This document shows, in pieces, positions 12,151 to 22,625 of a stretch of 64,000 bases of DNA. This DNA is from Vandiemenella viatica (Eukaryota > Arthropoda > Insecta > Orthoptera > Morabidae): NCBI GenBank assembly GCA_031002005.1, contig JARYHS010008074.1, positions 347,472,932 to 347,536,931 of the forward strand. The letters are read 5' to 3'. Numbering within the stretch: position 1 is the stretch's first letter; every line of letters starts with the position of its first letter. The notes under the pieces were generated by a model, which searched no databases, was not told the origin of the DNA, and saw nothing but the letters and a program-made list of their open reading frames with translations. The position numbers and the translations under genes are program-made.

Positions 12151-13124
12151 AATCTTTTTAATTTATTTATATGAGATGCTGAGATGCTTCAGGACGGTAA
12201 AAAGTTACTAACGTACACTATGAAGGTCAATCCTCCAAAATAGTCTTGTGACGTGTACTTTTACCAGTTTATTTAATCGTGCAAGACCGTGAGATCAGTT
12301 CTAGACAAGACTGTATAAAAATCCAATTGATCGTCCACCACCAGTTCTCCGATTTTTTTCCTGTATTGTAAAATACGTGCAGTTTCTATCACATGTGACG
12401 GACCATAGAATATGCCTTTAAAGTTTAGCTGTGATGGCAACTAATTTGTTGATATATAGATTAGATTGGTGAATATCAATCAATAGTTTCCTTCCAGTAC
12501 TAATCATACAACAGGAGACAGTTAAGATCTGTATAACAAACCTTCTTCAACTAATTTAAGCGATCTGATCGAAATTGCTAGACAATTTATGATCAACACG
12601 TTTATCAGTTCTGCCTATAATTTTGCCCTAACGTGACATGGCCCTTTACAACGAAGACAATAGAACATTTCTTCTTATAATAGAAGGTCTGATTAACATT
12701 TTGAATCAGTAACTGTAACACAAACTAATTCAATCATATCGAAACGTTGGCTTGCCTTTCTAGGTTAAAAGTAAGCCTTGGAAGCTGTAAATCATTTCGT
12801 GAAATCGTTGAAGTTTTTACCAGTTTGTCAGTAGGGTTGTATGTGCCATGGTCAACAAAATTTATGTTTTGGTTTTCAGAGGATTAACGAAATAATTTCA
12901 GGTGAACAGAAGATTAGTTCATATTTAAATACCATGGTCGGATTCCTTTCCAATCCTTGGGAAATAATCTTTTCCGTTGCATTTCAAAACATACAAAATA
13001 AACCAAGAAAGTACTTGCCTTAATTTATCGATACGTGCATCCTCTCCGTTCTTTTATCTTCTCAATTGGTGTATGATGTGATTTCAGTGATCCACAGTAC
13101 AGTCAACACAAGAAGAACGTAACA

Positions 13125-13260
13125 ATTCGTGAAAATCACTTATGTCTGTGGCTATACTCGAACCGTCTACTCCAGGAACTACCCGAGCTACCATGCTTAT
13201 GAGTCGGCAGTGCCATGCGCGGCGCCTACTTTGCCGGCGGCTGAGACCTACCAAGACGGA
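13125..13260 (-). repeat. Weak SINE-like stretch with B-box word
   Basis: On the minus strand GACGGTTCGAGTATAGCC fits a B box, preceded by CTCGGGTAGTTCC. It is more GC-rich than its surroundings. The family is not identified. Confidence 0.3.
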
Positions 13261-14612
13261 TCAGAGGGGGCAACAACTCTTATACTCGTGTTGACCAGCA
13301 TTACGTTTCCTCGTTTTCAGTTTCCTGTGTATTGCTCCTAAGTCTCATTAAACAACAGTTACAAAATATGAAAACATTTGTTCATGAATAATTATTTGCA
13401 TTACTATCAGCTTGTAAAATTTTCGCACTTGTGTAATTTCCTGATGTATTCTTGGTTACCCCTTAAATCAGTGCGAGTTCTTTACGGACTACTGTCGGAA
13501 GAGCTAACGGGAGTATTAATATCAGTATTGGGTGAAAATTTGGTCTACATTAATGTTTTAATGTAGCAAAAAGCGTATAAATCCCGAAATGCGATAGTTA
13601 TTTCGTATGTGTCCGCTGTTAATTACGGATTGTTTTCAGCGCACGTCTTTGGATATTTACCAATAGTTTTTTGTTTGTTTGTTTGTTGTAAGAACAGCCA
13701 AACAACGTTTCACCTGTCGTTTGAGTTTTAACAGCAGCACCCACAGACTATCGCTATCGCGAAGAAGCCATATTAGTTTTTTGTTCTTTGCCTGTTTACA
13801 AAACACCACTAAAACCACAAAGGCGACAAGACTATGTGAAATTGTCTCTTCATCTACTAAACCCTCATTGGGTTTGGCTTTGTTTTAAAAGGAGTATTCA
13901 GTGCTCTTTAAGTTGCTTTCGATATTGATGGTAGGTGAAAATTAGTTTTTTACGCTAAAATATTGTCAACTCAAACTGAGTTGACATCTCATCTCTCCGA
14001 CAACAGTAGTTTAGTTACAAGTTTTTCTGTATGTTCCTAAAGTAAGTTAAAATGTAGTAGTAAAAGAACAACATGTCTCAGTAGCACACCGCCAAATTAA
14101 GTAAGCTCAGAAATCTGTTATTATTTGTCAACGCACTCACTTAAAACTATTTTTACCTAGAATAGTTATAACTCGAAAATACTGATTTTATCAGTAATAT
14201 ATAATCATTTTAAGTGATATATGATCGGTATAACGTCTTCCTTAGTTTTGACCCCGGCGTTTGTTCAAAATTAACGTTTTGTTTGAAAACGGTAACTTTT
14301 TATGTTCTGTATGGACACTAATTGCTCTTAAATGTTTTTAAAAACTCAAGTGAAGTTTATTCAATGTATGCGTAACTCTTTTAATAACGAAAGATAATTC
14401 ATATTTTGTTTGTATAACGAATATGTTAAAATGTATTACGGTTTTTTGTGAGGTGGGTGAGTCTCAGTTTTGGATATTCACGTGACTATACAACCTACAA
14501 GGTACAGGACTGTGTAAGCAGATGTGTAGGAAGGGTTGAATAAGTTTTCGGAGGAAATATAGCGATGAGCGATTCAGATCGTTCGGATACATATTAGCAT
14601 GGTAGTACAATC

Positions 14613-14822
14613 GCATGTTTCAGGCATAACAATTAACGGAAATGATCAACTGTTATGAAGCGATAAACATTCCCGGTTTTTACTGTCATTGAAATATTAT
14701 TGTGGAAAGCTAAACGTTAACGGCCAGTTGTAAATAGAAATGTGATCTAGATTTAATTTATGCTTGTGGATCAATTGTGACGTAATTAATAATTTTTATT
14801 TATACATTTTTTTTTGTTTCAG
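14613..14822. other. AT-rich, ends in a strong splice-acceptor-like tract
   Basis: Nothing coding. The last bases are a long T-rich tract ending TTTCAG at 14817-14822. Confidence 0.5.
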
Positions 14823-14847
14823 GATGACGATGATCAGAAGATGATGA
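14823..14847 (+). CDS. Candidate 25-nt microexon
   Basis: A near-ideal polypyrimidine tract and acceptor (ATTTTTTTTTGTTTCAG|) is followed by 25 nt and then the consensus donor GTAAGT at 14848-14853. Only the phase-0 frame is open and encodes DDDDQKMM plus one extra base. The other two frames hit stops. Phase 0 is compatible with a preceding exon ending in a complete codon, such as the ATG|GTGAGT exon at 28924 if copies A and B are alleles. A chance acceptor/donor pair cannot be excluded. I do not recognise the protein. The equivalent site in B is in the gap. Confidence 0.35.
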
Positions 14848-15130
14848 GTAAGTACTTAGAGACATTATTTCCATCCATTATACTTGTTAGCAGAATTACC
14901 TGCATGTTTTTCACATTTGTTTTACAGTGTATTAAACATCTAACAAGAGATTGTTAATAGGTAAGCAACTTAGTGAATTATCTGATAAGTGCCAAGATGT
15001 TTAATATGTGTAATTTATGTAACACTAACTGAAGTTCGTAGGGAAATTTATCACTGGACTTCGTGGACCTTCTGCCTGTCATTTGGATTCAAGAGAACAT
15101 GTTGGCGAATGAGTTCTTTACATTCTACTT
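14848..15130. other. No feature seen
   Basis: Sequence between the candidate microexon and the 3' end of the CR1 LINE, with no recognisable element. Confidence 0.5.
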
Positions 15131-15198
15131 ATCTACATCTACATATATACTCTGTAAATCACAAAACTGTGGGTGGCAGAGGGTGCTCAGCACCAAAC

Positions 15199-16300
15199 CT
15201 AATCTCTTTGTTGTGCATTCCAATCCCTAATGGTACGAGGAAAAAAAGAATTCATATAAGAATCAGTGCGGCACCTTATTTCTCTAATTTTATCTTTCCT
15301 GTCATTCCGACCCAAATAGGTTGGTGGACGAAGTATTTCACTACACTCGTAAGTGAAAGTGGGAGTACGCATGTTTACCAATAAGTTTATACGAAACGTG
15401 CGTTGTCTATCTACCAGAGACTCCCAGCCTAGTCTACTAATCAAATCTGTAACGCTTTCATAAGGACTGTAGCAAGCGGTCACGAATCGAGCGGATCTTC
15501 TCTGTACTTTCTCTGTACTCTCAATCAGTCCCTTACGATACGGATCCCAGATGGCACAACAATAGTCCAAATGTGGACGCACAAGAGATTTGTACGCTAT
15601 CTCCTTTGTTTGTTCATTACAATTTTTCAAAATTCGACCTAGGAACCGCAGCCTAGAATTAGCTCTACCTACCAACCTATTAATATGTAGGTCCCATTTC
15701 ATGTTCCTTTGTACTTTTACACCCAAATATTTCATAGAATCGACCATATCAATAACTGAACTGTTTACCTCGTATTTCTGAACAATCGGATTCTTTTTGT
15801 TAGTTATGCTCATTGTCTTACACTTTTTACAATTTAGTGTGAGTTGCCACTCAGCGCACCATGCTAAAATAACATCCAGATCACGATGAATTGCTAAACA
15901 ATCTGCCAAATTCCTTACTTCCCTATAAATAACTGCATAATCAGCAAACAATCTAAAACGGCTTTTCACTTTGTCTCCGAGATCGTTTATAAAAATTAAG
16001 AAAAGAAGTGGTCCTATTACACTTCCTTGAGGTACACCCGATGTAACATCTAGATTAGAAGAACTTTCTCCTTCAACAACGACATACTGCGATCGACCAG
16101 TTAGAAAATCCTTTATCCATTCGCAAAGCTGATCAGATATACCGTACGCTCGTAGCTTCGCTAAAAGGCGGTTGTGTGGCACAGAGTCAAAGGCTTTCTG
16201 GAAATCTAGAAAAATTGCATCTACTTGTGAACCTCATTCATAACTTCCATTACGTCGTGTGTAAATAGGGCCAGCTGTGTTTCACATGATATTTTCTTCC
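15199..16300 (-). pseudogene. CR1 LINE ORF2, reverse transcriptase palm and thumb
   Basis: The open part at 15199-16182 has 327 codons. It contains SGVPQGSVIGPLLFLIFIND (residues 48-67), the active-site strand as LFADY (78-82) and MKYLGVKV. The thumb region RPHLDYCCAIWDPY follows. The second aspartate of the FADD motif is tyrosine, so polymerase activity should be lost. The preceding VDAIFLDFQKAFDSV segment lies just upstream (about 16183-16230) in a broken frame. The 3' end of the frame is about 70 bp from the element's end. This part is missing from B because of the gap. Confidence 0.85.
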
Positions 16301-16503
16301 GAAATCCGTGTTGATTTGTTGTAAGCAAATTATTTTAATCTAGGAAATTCATAATGTTCGAGCATATAATATGCTCCATAACTCTACTACAAATAGATGT
16401 TATAGATATGGGACGGTAGTCTCCAGGATCGCTTCGACCACCTTTCTTGAAAATCGGAGTTACTTGCGCTATTTTCCAGTCTTCTAGGGATTTACTGAAT
16501 ATA

Positions 16504-17241
16504 TCAGACAGAAATGGCCCGATTTCCGCCGCATACTCTGAAAATACTCTTACTGGAACACCATCCGGGCCAGGTGCTTTTCCCCACTTTAGGAGCTCTA
16601 ATTGCTTTATGATAACTGCAGTATCTATCTATTCGTAATGATTCCATCTCCAACTCGACACGACGTGGGAAAACGGGAATGCTATTCTTATTTTCGTCAG
16701 TATATGAATTTTTGAATACAGTATTTAGTACATTAGCTTTATCGCGGCTTTCATTATCCTCGGACCCTTCACGAACTAGTGCTGGAATATTGCTGTTGGT
16801 ACAACTGACTTGTCGAACATACGACCAAAATTTCTTTGGGTTTTCTGCGAGACTCTTAGAGAGAGTGTTTGAATGAAAATCGTTGAAGGCCTCACGCATC
16901 ACATTCTTCACACGTCCTCTTAACTCAGTCAAGGTTTCTAAATCACTGCGAGACCTCTTCCTTCTGTAGCGTGCGTGTATCCTTCTTTGTTTTTTGAGTA
17001 ATCTTTTGACTTCGCATGTGTACCACGGTGGATCATTCTCCCCATTTATTTTCCGCTTTGGTATATGTACTTCCATACCTTCCCTGACTACATGTATAAA
17101 TCGATGCCACATCTCTTCAACGGTGTCCTTTGTTAACTTAAAGTTATGGTAATTATTCCCCAGGTAGGTTCTAAAACACTCCTTTGAGGCCTTACTGAAT
17201 CTGTATACAATCCGTCCATTTCCCCTTTTTCGCTTGGTCAT
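16504..17241 (-). pseudogene. CR1 LINE ORF2, linker and start of RT
   Basis: A frame of 245 codons. It has a basic linker (KRLLKKQRRIHARYRRKRSRS), then ENPKKFWSYVRQ, which is typical of the segment before the reverse transcriptase in CR1-like elements. The C-terminal residues after about 205 are out of frame. The true continuation, in another frame, holds KAPGPDG-like and FKKGG-DYRPIS-like RT motifs at 16340-16600. In B a one-base insertion (about 53061) changes the end to 181 codons. Confidence 0.7.
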
Positions 17242-17276
17242 TAATTTGATAATCGCAATTACCGCTTTGTGATCGC

Positions 17277-17920
17277 TTATTCCTGTGGTCGTTGAAATGT
17301 CGGTGAAAATTCTGGCCTGTTAGTAACTAGCAAATCTAAAATGTTTTCGCTACTGTTATGACACCGCGTAGGTTCATTAACTAGCTGCTCGAGATGATTA
17401 TAGGAGAATAAATCGAGAATTACTTCAGAAGCTGCCTTATCCCTGCTACCAGTAATGTGAACATAATTTCGCCAGTCGATATAAGGCAGATTGAAGTCGC
17501 CTCCCAGAATCATAGCATGATCCTGAAAACGGCTAGCTATACTGTTTACATTACTTCTTAATTCCTCGGCGATAGCTATGTCAGAATCGGGTGGACGGTA
17601 GAAGGCGTCTATGACGAGTTTTGACCCAGCAACATTGAGTTTAATCAATATGATTTCATAGATAGTATCGACGTCTATTTCATTACATGGGAGAAATTTA
17701 CTCACAGCTACAAATACCCCACCTCCATGAGAATGTAATCTGTCTTTACGAAAAACGTTCATGCTGTCTTTAAAAGTTTCGGTGGAACTTATTTCCGGTT
17801 TTAGCCAACTTTCTGTACCGAAAATGATATCCGCTTCTGTGCTACAAATAACGCTTTCAAGTTCTGGTTGTTTGTTACAAACGCTTCTACAGTTAATTAC
17901 GAGTACATTTAACTATTGTG
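17277..17920 (-). pseudogene. CR1 LINE ORF2, endonuclease part
   Basis: The open part at 17277-17762 is 161 codons and carries APE-type endonuclease motifs FYRPPDSD, LGGDFNLPYIDW and PTRCHNSSENILDLLVTN. Upstream, the frame continues to an N-terminus reading LNVLVINCRSV and DIIFGTESWL, the usual CR1 start, just behind an in-frame stop. A shift follows before SDHKAV, which belongs to the end of the domain. In the intact family this enzyme nicks target DNA for target-primed reverse transcription. Here the frame breaks prevent a whole product. In B an added G near 53889 splits this frame. Confidence 0.75.
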
Positions 17921-17937
17921 ACTCTTTTACGTTCCTC

Positions 17938-18894
17938 CTACATTCCGGTGTTGCATCTGATTGGGTTGCCCGTAACTGATTCACGTGTGTAGTGCACACC
18001 TGACCTATTCAAGGGAACCCTACATGACTCTACCCTGTGGCGGAGATCGAGAAATCTGCAGCCAATATCATCACAGAAACGTCGTAGTCTCTGGTTCAGC
18101 CCCTCAATACGGCTCTGAACCAGAAGCCCACAATCAACTCTGTCTACGATGCTACAGATGGTTAGCTTCGCCAAAATCTTGCGGCCACTGGCCACAGAGT
18201 TCACCCTTTCAGCCAGCCGCGGGAAGGAAGAGAGGATAACCTCCGACCCAAGGTGACAAGCATCGTTGGTGCCGACGTGAGCCACAATCTGCAATTGGCT
18301 ACACCCCGTCCGTTCTATGGCATCTGGGATGGCCTGCTCCACATCTCGGATCAGACCACCCGGAATACACACCGAATGGACATTGGATTTCTTCCCCGAG
18401 TAATCCGCCATTTCCCTAAGGGGCTCTATAAACCACCTAACATTAGAGCTCCCAACTACCAGAATACCCTTATGCGATCGCCCAGACTTAGCGGGCTGGG
18501 GGGCCGTCAGCTCGCAGGATGACAATTGTGGGACTGAATCAGCCTCCGACAATACGTCATACCGGTTGGACAGTCGAACAAGTTCACCGTCTTGGCCTTT
18601 AAGACTGTTCGACTGCCCCCGTGTGCGGCTTCGAAGTCTGGTAGCCATATGCCAGTCACCGTCAGGTGACCTAGGCACGGCCTCCAACTTTTCAGCCTGG
18701 GATGCAGGTACAATGCTCGACATAGGTGAATCAGTGAGCGGCGTGGCTGCATCGAGTTCCCCAATATCGCATCTGCTGCAACCTTCTACGGCAGCTTCCA
18801 GCTGTGTAACTTTCGCTAACACAGCAGCAAGCTGAGCGCGCAGATCAGCCACCTCAGCTCGCGTCTGCACACAGCAATCACAGTCCCTAGACAT
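17938..18894 (-). pseudogene. CR1 LINE ORF1 with SGNH-esterase-like domain
   Basis: The frame has 318 codons, open in A. Residues 1-42 hold CDCC and CSRC cysteine pairs around a leucine-heptad coiled coil (about 12-37). After a low-complexity linker, residues 143-301 follow SGNH hydrolase blocks. These are VVGSSN (146-151, nucleophile Ser150), IPGG (177-180), HVGTND (206-211) and RSGVH (297-301). The acid of the last block (usually D-x-x-H) is Ser here, so esterase activity is doubtful. In CR1/L2 LINEs this domain is known in the ORF1 product, which binds element RNA. The frame is ordinary for the family, but it sits beside a dead ORF2. In B the same frame is shifted by a one-base insertion near 54684. 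Confidence 0.75.
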
Positions 18895-18990
18895 ACTGCT
18901 TTTTAAAATCGAAAAAAAGAAAAATTAACAGAAACTCGAACTAATCTGTACTTTGGATAAACTGCAAAAACTCAGAGAGAACACTAATCA

Positions 18991-19839
18991 AATCTACACC
19001 CCACTAGAGATAACCTGTACTTCTTACAAATAGAGAAGTTATCCCAGTCTATGACAGTTAGTTGTGGATGACTGTTATTATTTCTCTTATGGTAGGGCTT
19101 CCTGTTATTATGAGATTGGTTGATGGTTTCCGAGAACTGAATAAAGCGTGGCACACTTGAGAATGTGTACCAAGTAGACAACCTCATTTCGTGCACAACG
19201 TTTCATAGTAGTTTCTATTGGTCAGCTTCTTTAGAGACGCAATTTTACATAGGCCTTGCTGATGGCGTTAATGATAGTATGATTTATAAATAATGAAATT
19301 CATCTGCAGGTTGGAAAAATAGAAGCTTTGAATTTTCCTCAGGTTTACAGATGGAAATGTGATAAGAAATAGGAAAACTAACATGAAACAAATGAGTTTT
19401 CTTTGACACAAATGAGCAGAATGATTAGAAATTCATGTCACATGCGCTATCTACTTTTTTTGGTTTCAAACTGGTGTGGGCTTTAGAAGTTTCTCACTTC
19501 ATTCGTGTTGAACTAACTATACAGCATTCTTGAGACAACATCAGAAATGAAATAGAAATATTTAATAGACTTTTTATTACAAATGAACGACGATTGCAGT
19601 TCCAAAATTCATTTTGGGTTTAAGACCGTGTGCTATTAACCACAGGAGTGTAAACAGAAAAGTAGAAAGGGGGTAATAGTTGTAACATATGAACTCACCG
19701 ACAAGTCCCGCTTTACTTCCTTTGAAGTTTTTTTTTTTTATGGAAACCTCATTTAAGGTCGGGCCACACTTTTTTTTTAGCCTTCCTTTAGGTTCATCAG
19801 ATGTTCATAAAATGCAGGTAGAGTCCTTGCATGTTCGTA
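18991..19839. other. No gene recognised (A); same at 55361-56217 (B)
   Basis: AT-rich sequence that may include the LINE 5' UTR at its left. It contains T runs that differ in length between copies, and B has about a dozen extra bases near 55660 and 55735. A 70-codon minus frame (18984-19196) is identical in both copies but unrecognised. Confidence 0.5.
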
Positions 19840-19840
19840 T

Positions 19841-20240
19841 TAATAAATCAAAGCTTTGCAAGAGATGAAGGTCGATTTTAAGGCAAGTAAAAATTGCATT
19901 CGAGACCCGGATTTCGAACCGGGGACCTTCTATACCCGAATCACACGCCGCAAGCATCTGAATCTAGAAGTACTAAAAATGTGTATCCAGTAGTATAAAA
20001 GTATTTTTGTGTTTTGGGATAGCAAAAATAAATTATTTAGAAATAAAGTACGTTATTTTATTTACATTTTGAATAATTTTTTTTTCATTACTTCCAGATT
20101 TGTCTCTTGATTCAGATAGTTACGGCGTACGATTGGGTTATTGAAAGTACGTGATTCAAATCCCTTTCCCAGCTGTAATTTTTACAGGTCTTAAATTGAC
20201 AAAGCTTTGATTTGTTAATGCTAAGATGCTACGACGCTCC
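19841..20240. repeat. Inverted repeat of about 400 bp with tRNA-like arms (copy A)
   Basis: The left arm (about 19841-19980) and right arm (about 20095-20240) pair through TAAATCAAAGCTTTG and GTAAAAATT-G, then the CACGCCG(C/T)AA-CATCTGAATC region. The left arm has a good minus-strand B box in CCCCGGTTCGAAATCCGGG. The right arm has the weaker GTGATTCAAATCCC on the plus strand. There is no coding capacity. It may be two SINE copies in opposite orientation or a foldback element. Confidence 0.6.
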
Positions 20241-21278
20241 GTGTTCGAAATTTCACGTTAATCTGTAGGTCTCCATTTCAAATTTGGTGACAACGATAGA
20301 AGTGTACTGCTCGGCTGATAAGAAACTCCGTGATTAGAGCTTTAAGATCACATGAAATTATTATTATTTTACAGAATCTTTGCGCTCTCTATTTAAATTA
20401 GAATGTATAATAATCTTATTATTTTTTGTCAAAAAACTTTTTGAATGAATCGAAAGGAACCCTAACCAAAACAAACACGTTAAATGTGAAGTGAGTGAAT
20501 GCGGTGAGATACTATTTTTGTGCATAAGAGATTAAACAGTGAGGTGATAATAGGAGTCGGGCTGAAAAACATTTTAACGTACTTTATTACTTTCGTAGAT
20601 TATAAAGTACGCTTACACAAAATGAAGTATAGTACTCTATAATAAAGTATGGGTGGCATCCCTATCTGCGATTCTCAGATCATTTTAATTTAATTTTTTA
20701 ACATTAATTCCGTGAAACAAGCAAGTGTAAACGATAAATCAAACTGAAGAGCGAATAGGAACACGGCCGAGCTACGGACCAGTGTGGACGCGAGGGGGGC
20801 GAGCCGTCGCTTGGCCGAGTGTCGGTGCGGGCTCTGTACGGTCTAATGTCGTCCGACCTTTATGGGTGCAAATTTGGTTTTCCAAAGTCACATGTATCCT
20901 TTTCTTAATAACGTAAAATACATGCTAATTATCGCTCATGGTTAAGTTTAATATTCCCGGAAATTATTTTTCTGAAGTTACCATGAAGAATGTACGGATC
21001 GCTGCCTAATTTTCTCAGTGACTGAAACCCCTTCTTAATCTGGGTGAACGGCCGAGCACCCGCCAAGTCGAGTCAATGGCGGCACTGCTTACCTACTCTT
21101 ATCTCGAAGCGACTGGAACCATTTTGTAGCTCAATTTCTTTGCTCATGTTGATGCTACGTGTATCAAATTTCGATTATACATGGATATCAGCAATCTTAG
21201 CAAACGCACTAAATCCTATTTCGTTACTGTTCCTAGTTCGGATGTTATTCATAGGCAAATTTCACTGATTTTATCAGT
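20241..21278. other. Mostly AT-rich; GC-rich patch at 20770-20860
   Basis: No gene is recognised. The patch with GGCCGAGCTACGGACCAG and GGGGGGCGAGCCGTCGC is much richer in GC than its surroundings. It is unchanged in B at 57144-57234. It may be a regulatory island or a worn repeat. I see no TATA box or splice site tied to it. Confidence 0.4.
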
Positions 21279-21426
21279 CATTCACTGACTGATAGAAATC
21301 TGAAATTTGGTACACAGATAAAATTGTCCCAATATTATTAGAAAAGTCTCACTCACTGATTGATAGATGTCTGAAATTTGGTACACAGATGAAATTTTAC
21401 CCCAATATTATAAGAAAAGTCTGACT
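21279..21426 (+). repeat. Two tandem 73-bp units (copy A)
   Basis: Two successive units share TCACTGA-TGATAGA, CTGAAATTTGGTACACAGAT and CCAATATTAT-AGAAAAGTCT. The same pair is in B at 57653-57800. Confidence 0.8.
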
Positions 21427-21899
21427 CTCATAAAATTGCATATATCTACCCCTAACGTGAAATAGCTTTCTACCTGATTACATTTTACCTCAGATTTACT
21501 GTATAGACGGAGATAACCAATTTTACTTCCTTCGTGTCCTTACTTTGGAAGTTACTGCAATTAAAAAAAAAATCTACCACGACACCCCGACATCAAAACA
21601 ACGCAGTATTTCCAGTAGTTCTACAAACAGTGTGGTATACTTTTATGTTTTCATCAATAAATCACAAGAAAAATTTAATTTTTGTGTTTTTACACGCATT
21701 TTTTTGAATTAAAATCCCAAACATGAAAAAAATCTAGCACATATTAGCATATTAATTGATTTGCTTTGCATAAAGATTTATTTAACGCATAGATATCAGC
21801 AAGTTTAACTAACATCTTAAATTTTATTTTGTTGCTATGGTTAGTTTGGAAGTTACCCGTTATTTACTTATGGTGGTAGTTAAATCAGCGGCAATCGGC

Positions 21900-22625
21900 G
21901 TCGCTTGAGAATTGCGCACACGTCTGTGCGATGACTAAGAATAAGCGATCAGCTTACAAAAAGAAAGGAGATCCCTCAAAAACAATTCGTGTAAAAATAG
22001 ACTAAGCCTCATGCTTCTGTACTGACAAAATGTTATGAGATCTTGTTCTGAGCCAAGTCTATACTTTGTAGTGTGTATTCACTTTCTGAAACAGAATAGT
22101 TTCTTTCGATGTTATAGGTCATTTATTTAGAATTATAAAAATAAAATTTTGATAACTTGGCCATTACGCAAGTCATAATTTTTTCTGGAATAGAAGAGAT
22201 TTTACATATTATTTATTTTAATACTTGTCAAACCCGAAAGATGTTCGAGGAAAGTCTTGGCTTTTATGTATTTGTAATTTCTGATAAAGCAACACAATTA
22301 AGGTATTTATATTGCTTTCCGGAAACACGGCAGAATAATGGCCAAGTCACCAGATTTTTTTTTATATTCCAAATAAACGATCTTTAACACCGAGGGAAAT
22401 CATTCAGTTTGAGAAAGTAAAGCGAAAACACACTGCAAAGTATAGACGTGGCTCAGAACAACATCTCACAAATTTTTGTCAATAAAGAAGCACGCGACTT
22501 GGCCTATTTTTACAAGAATTGATTTTGAGGGATCGTTTACATTTTAAAATAAAAAAGCCAGAAAGGAGATTACTAAGCCGACATTTACTTAACCTTCCCG
22601 TTAGTGTAATTTTTTATTGCATATT
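21900..22625. repeat. Foldback inverted repeat of about 720 bp (copy A)
   Basis: The left arm (about 21900-22175) pairs with the right arm (about 22325-22625). Matched words include GAGCCAAGTCTATACTTTG with its complement at 22437-22457, AAAGGAGAT, ACTTGGCCATTA near the loop, and GACAAAAT-TG-GAGAT-TTGTTCTG. Arm identity is about 75-80% by eye and the loop is about 150 bp. The frame at 22157-22387 just crosses the loop and is not a gene. An RNA crossing this would form a very long hairpin. Confidence 0.7.

Larger units (their letters stand above)
11302..14072. other. Probable 2.8-kb insertion inside the right arm
   Basis: The right arm's inner part ends at GCAATGT (11301) and its outer part resumes at ATGTCTCAG (14073). 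In the uninterrupted left arm these points are adjacent. ATGT at 11298-11301 and 14073-14076 may be a target duplication. The ends do not form clear inverted repeats and there is no long frame, so the class is unknown. The insertion contains a SINE (11322-11579), two weak tRNA-like stretches (about 12068-12150 and 13140-13230) and otherwise AT-rich sequence. Confidence 0.45.
9231..14612. repeat. Large interrupted inverted repeat (foldback-like)
   Basis: The left arm is about 9231-10165. Its reverse complement is found in two pieces, 14073-14612 (outer part) and 10950-11301 (inner part). Example pairings are TATGTATCCGAACGATCTGA at the left edge with its complement near 14580, and GAGGAAGTAAATA at about 11280 with the left arm near 9790. 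Arm identity is roughly 80% by eye. The segment 11302-14072 seems to be a later insertion in the right arm. Without it the structure is about 2.6 kb, with 0.9-kb arms and a 0.8-kb loop. There is no transposase frame. The matching part of copy B lies in the gap. Confidence 0.75.
15131..18990 (-). mobile_element. CR1-type LINE, nearly full length, dead (copy A)
   Basis: The order on the minus strand is 5' region, ORF1 with an esterase-like domain, endonuclease, reverse transcriptase, short 3' UTR. It ends near 15131 in a short ATGTAGATGTAGAT repeat, the microsatellite-like end typical of CR1. No poly-A is present. The 5' edge is not sharp. ORF2 is broken by stops and frameshifts and has a mutated catalytic motif, so it cannot move by itself. 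The element inserted before the A/B split, because B has the same flanks at the 5' side. Confidence 0.85.

Noticed and set aside
15199..18894. Host gene with reverse-transcriptase or esterase function
   Set aside because: Order of domains, 3' microsatellite-like end, broken frames and FADY mutation identify a dead CR1 LINE.
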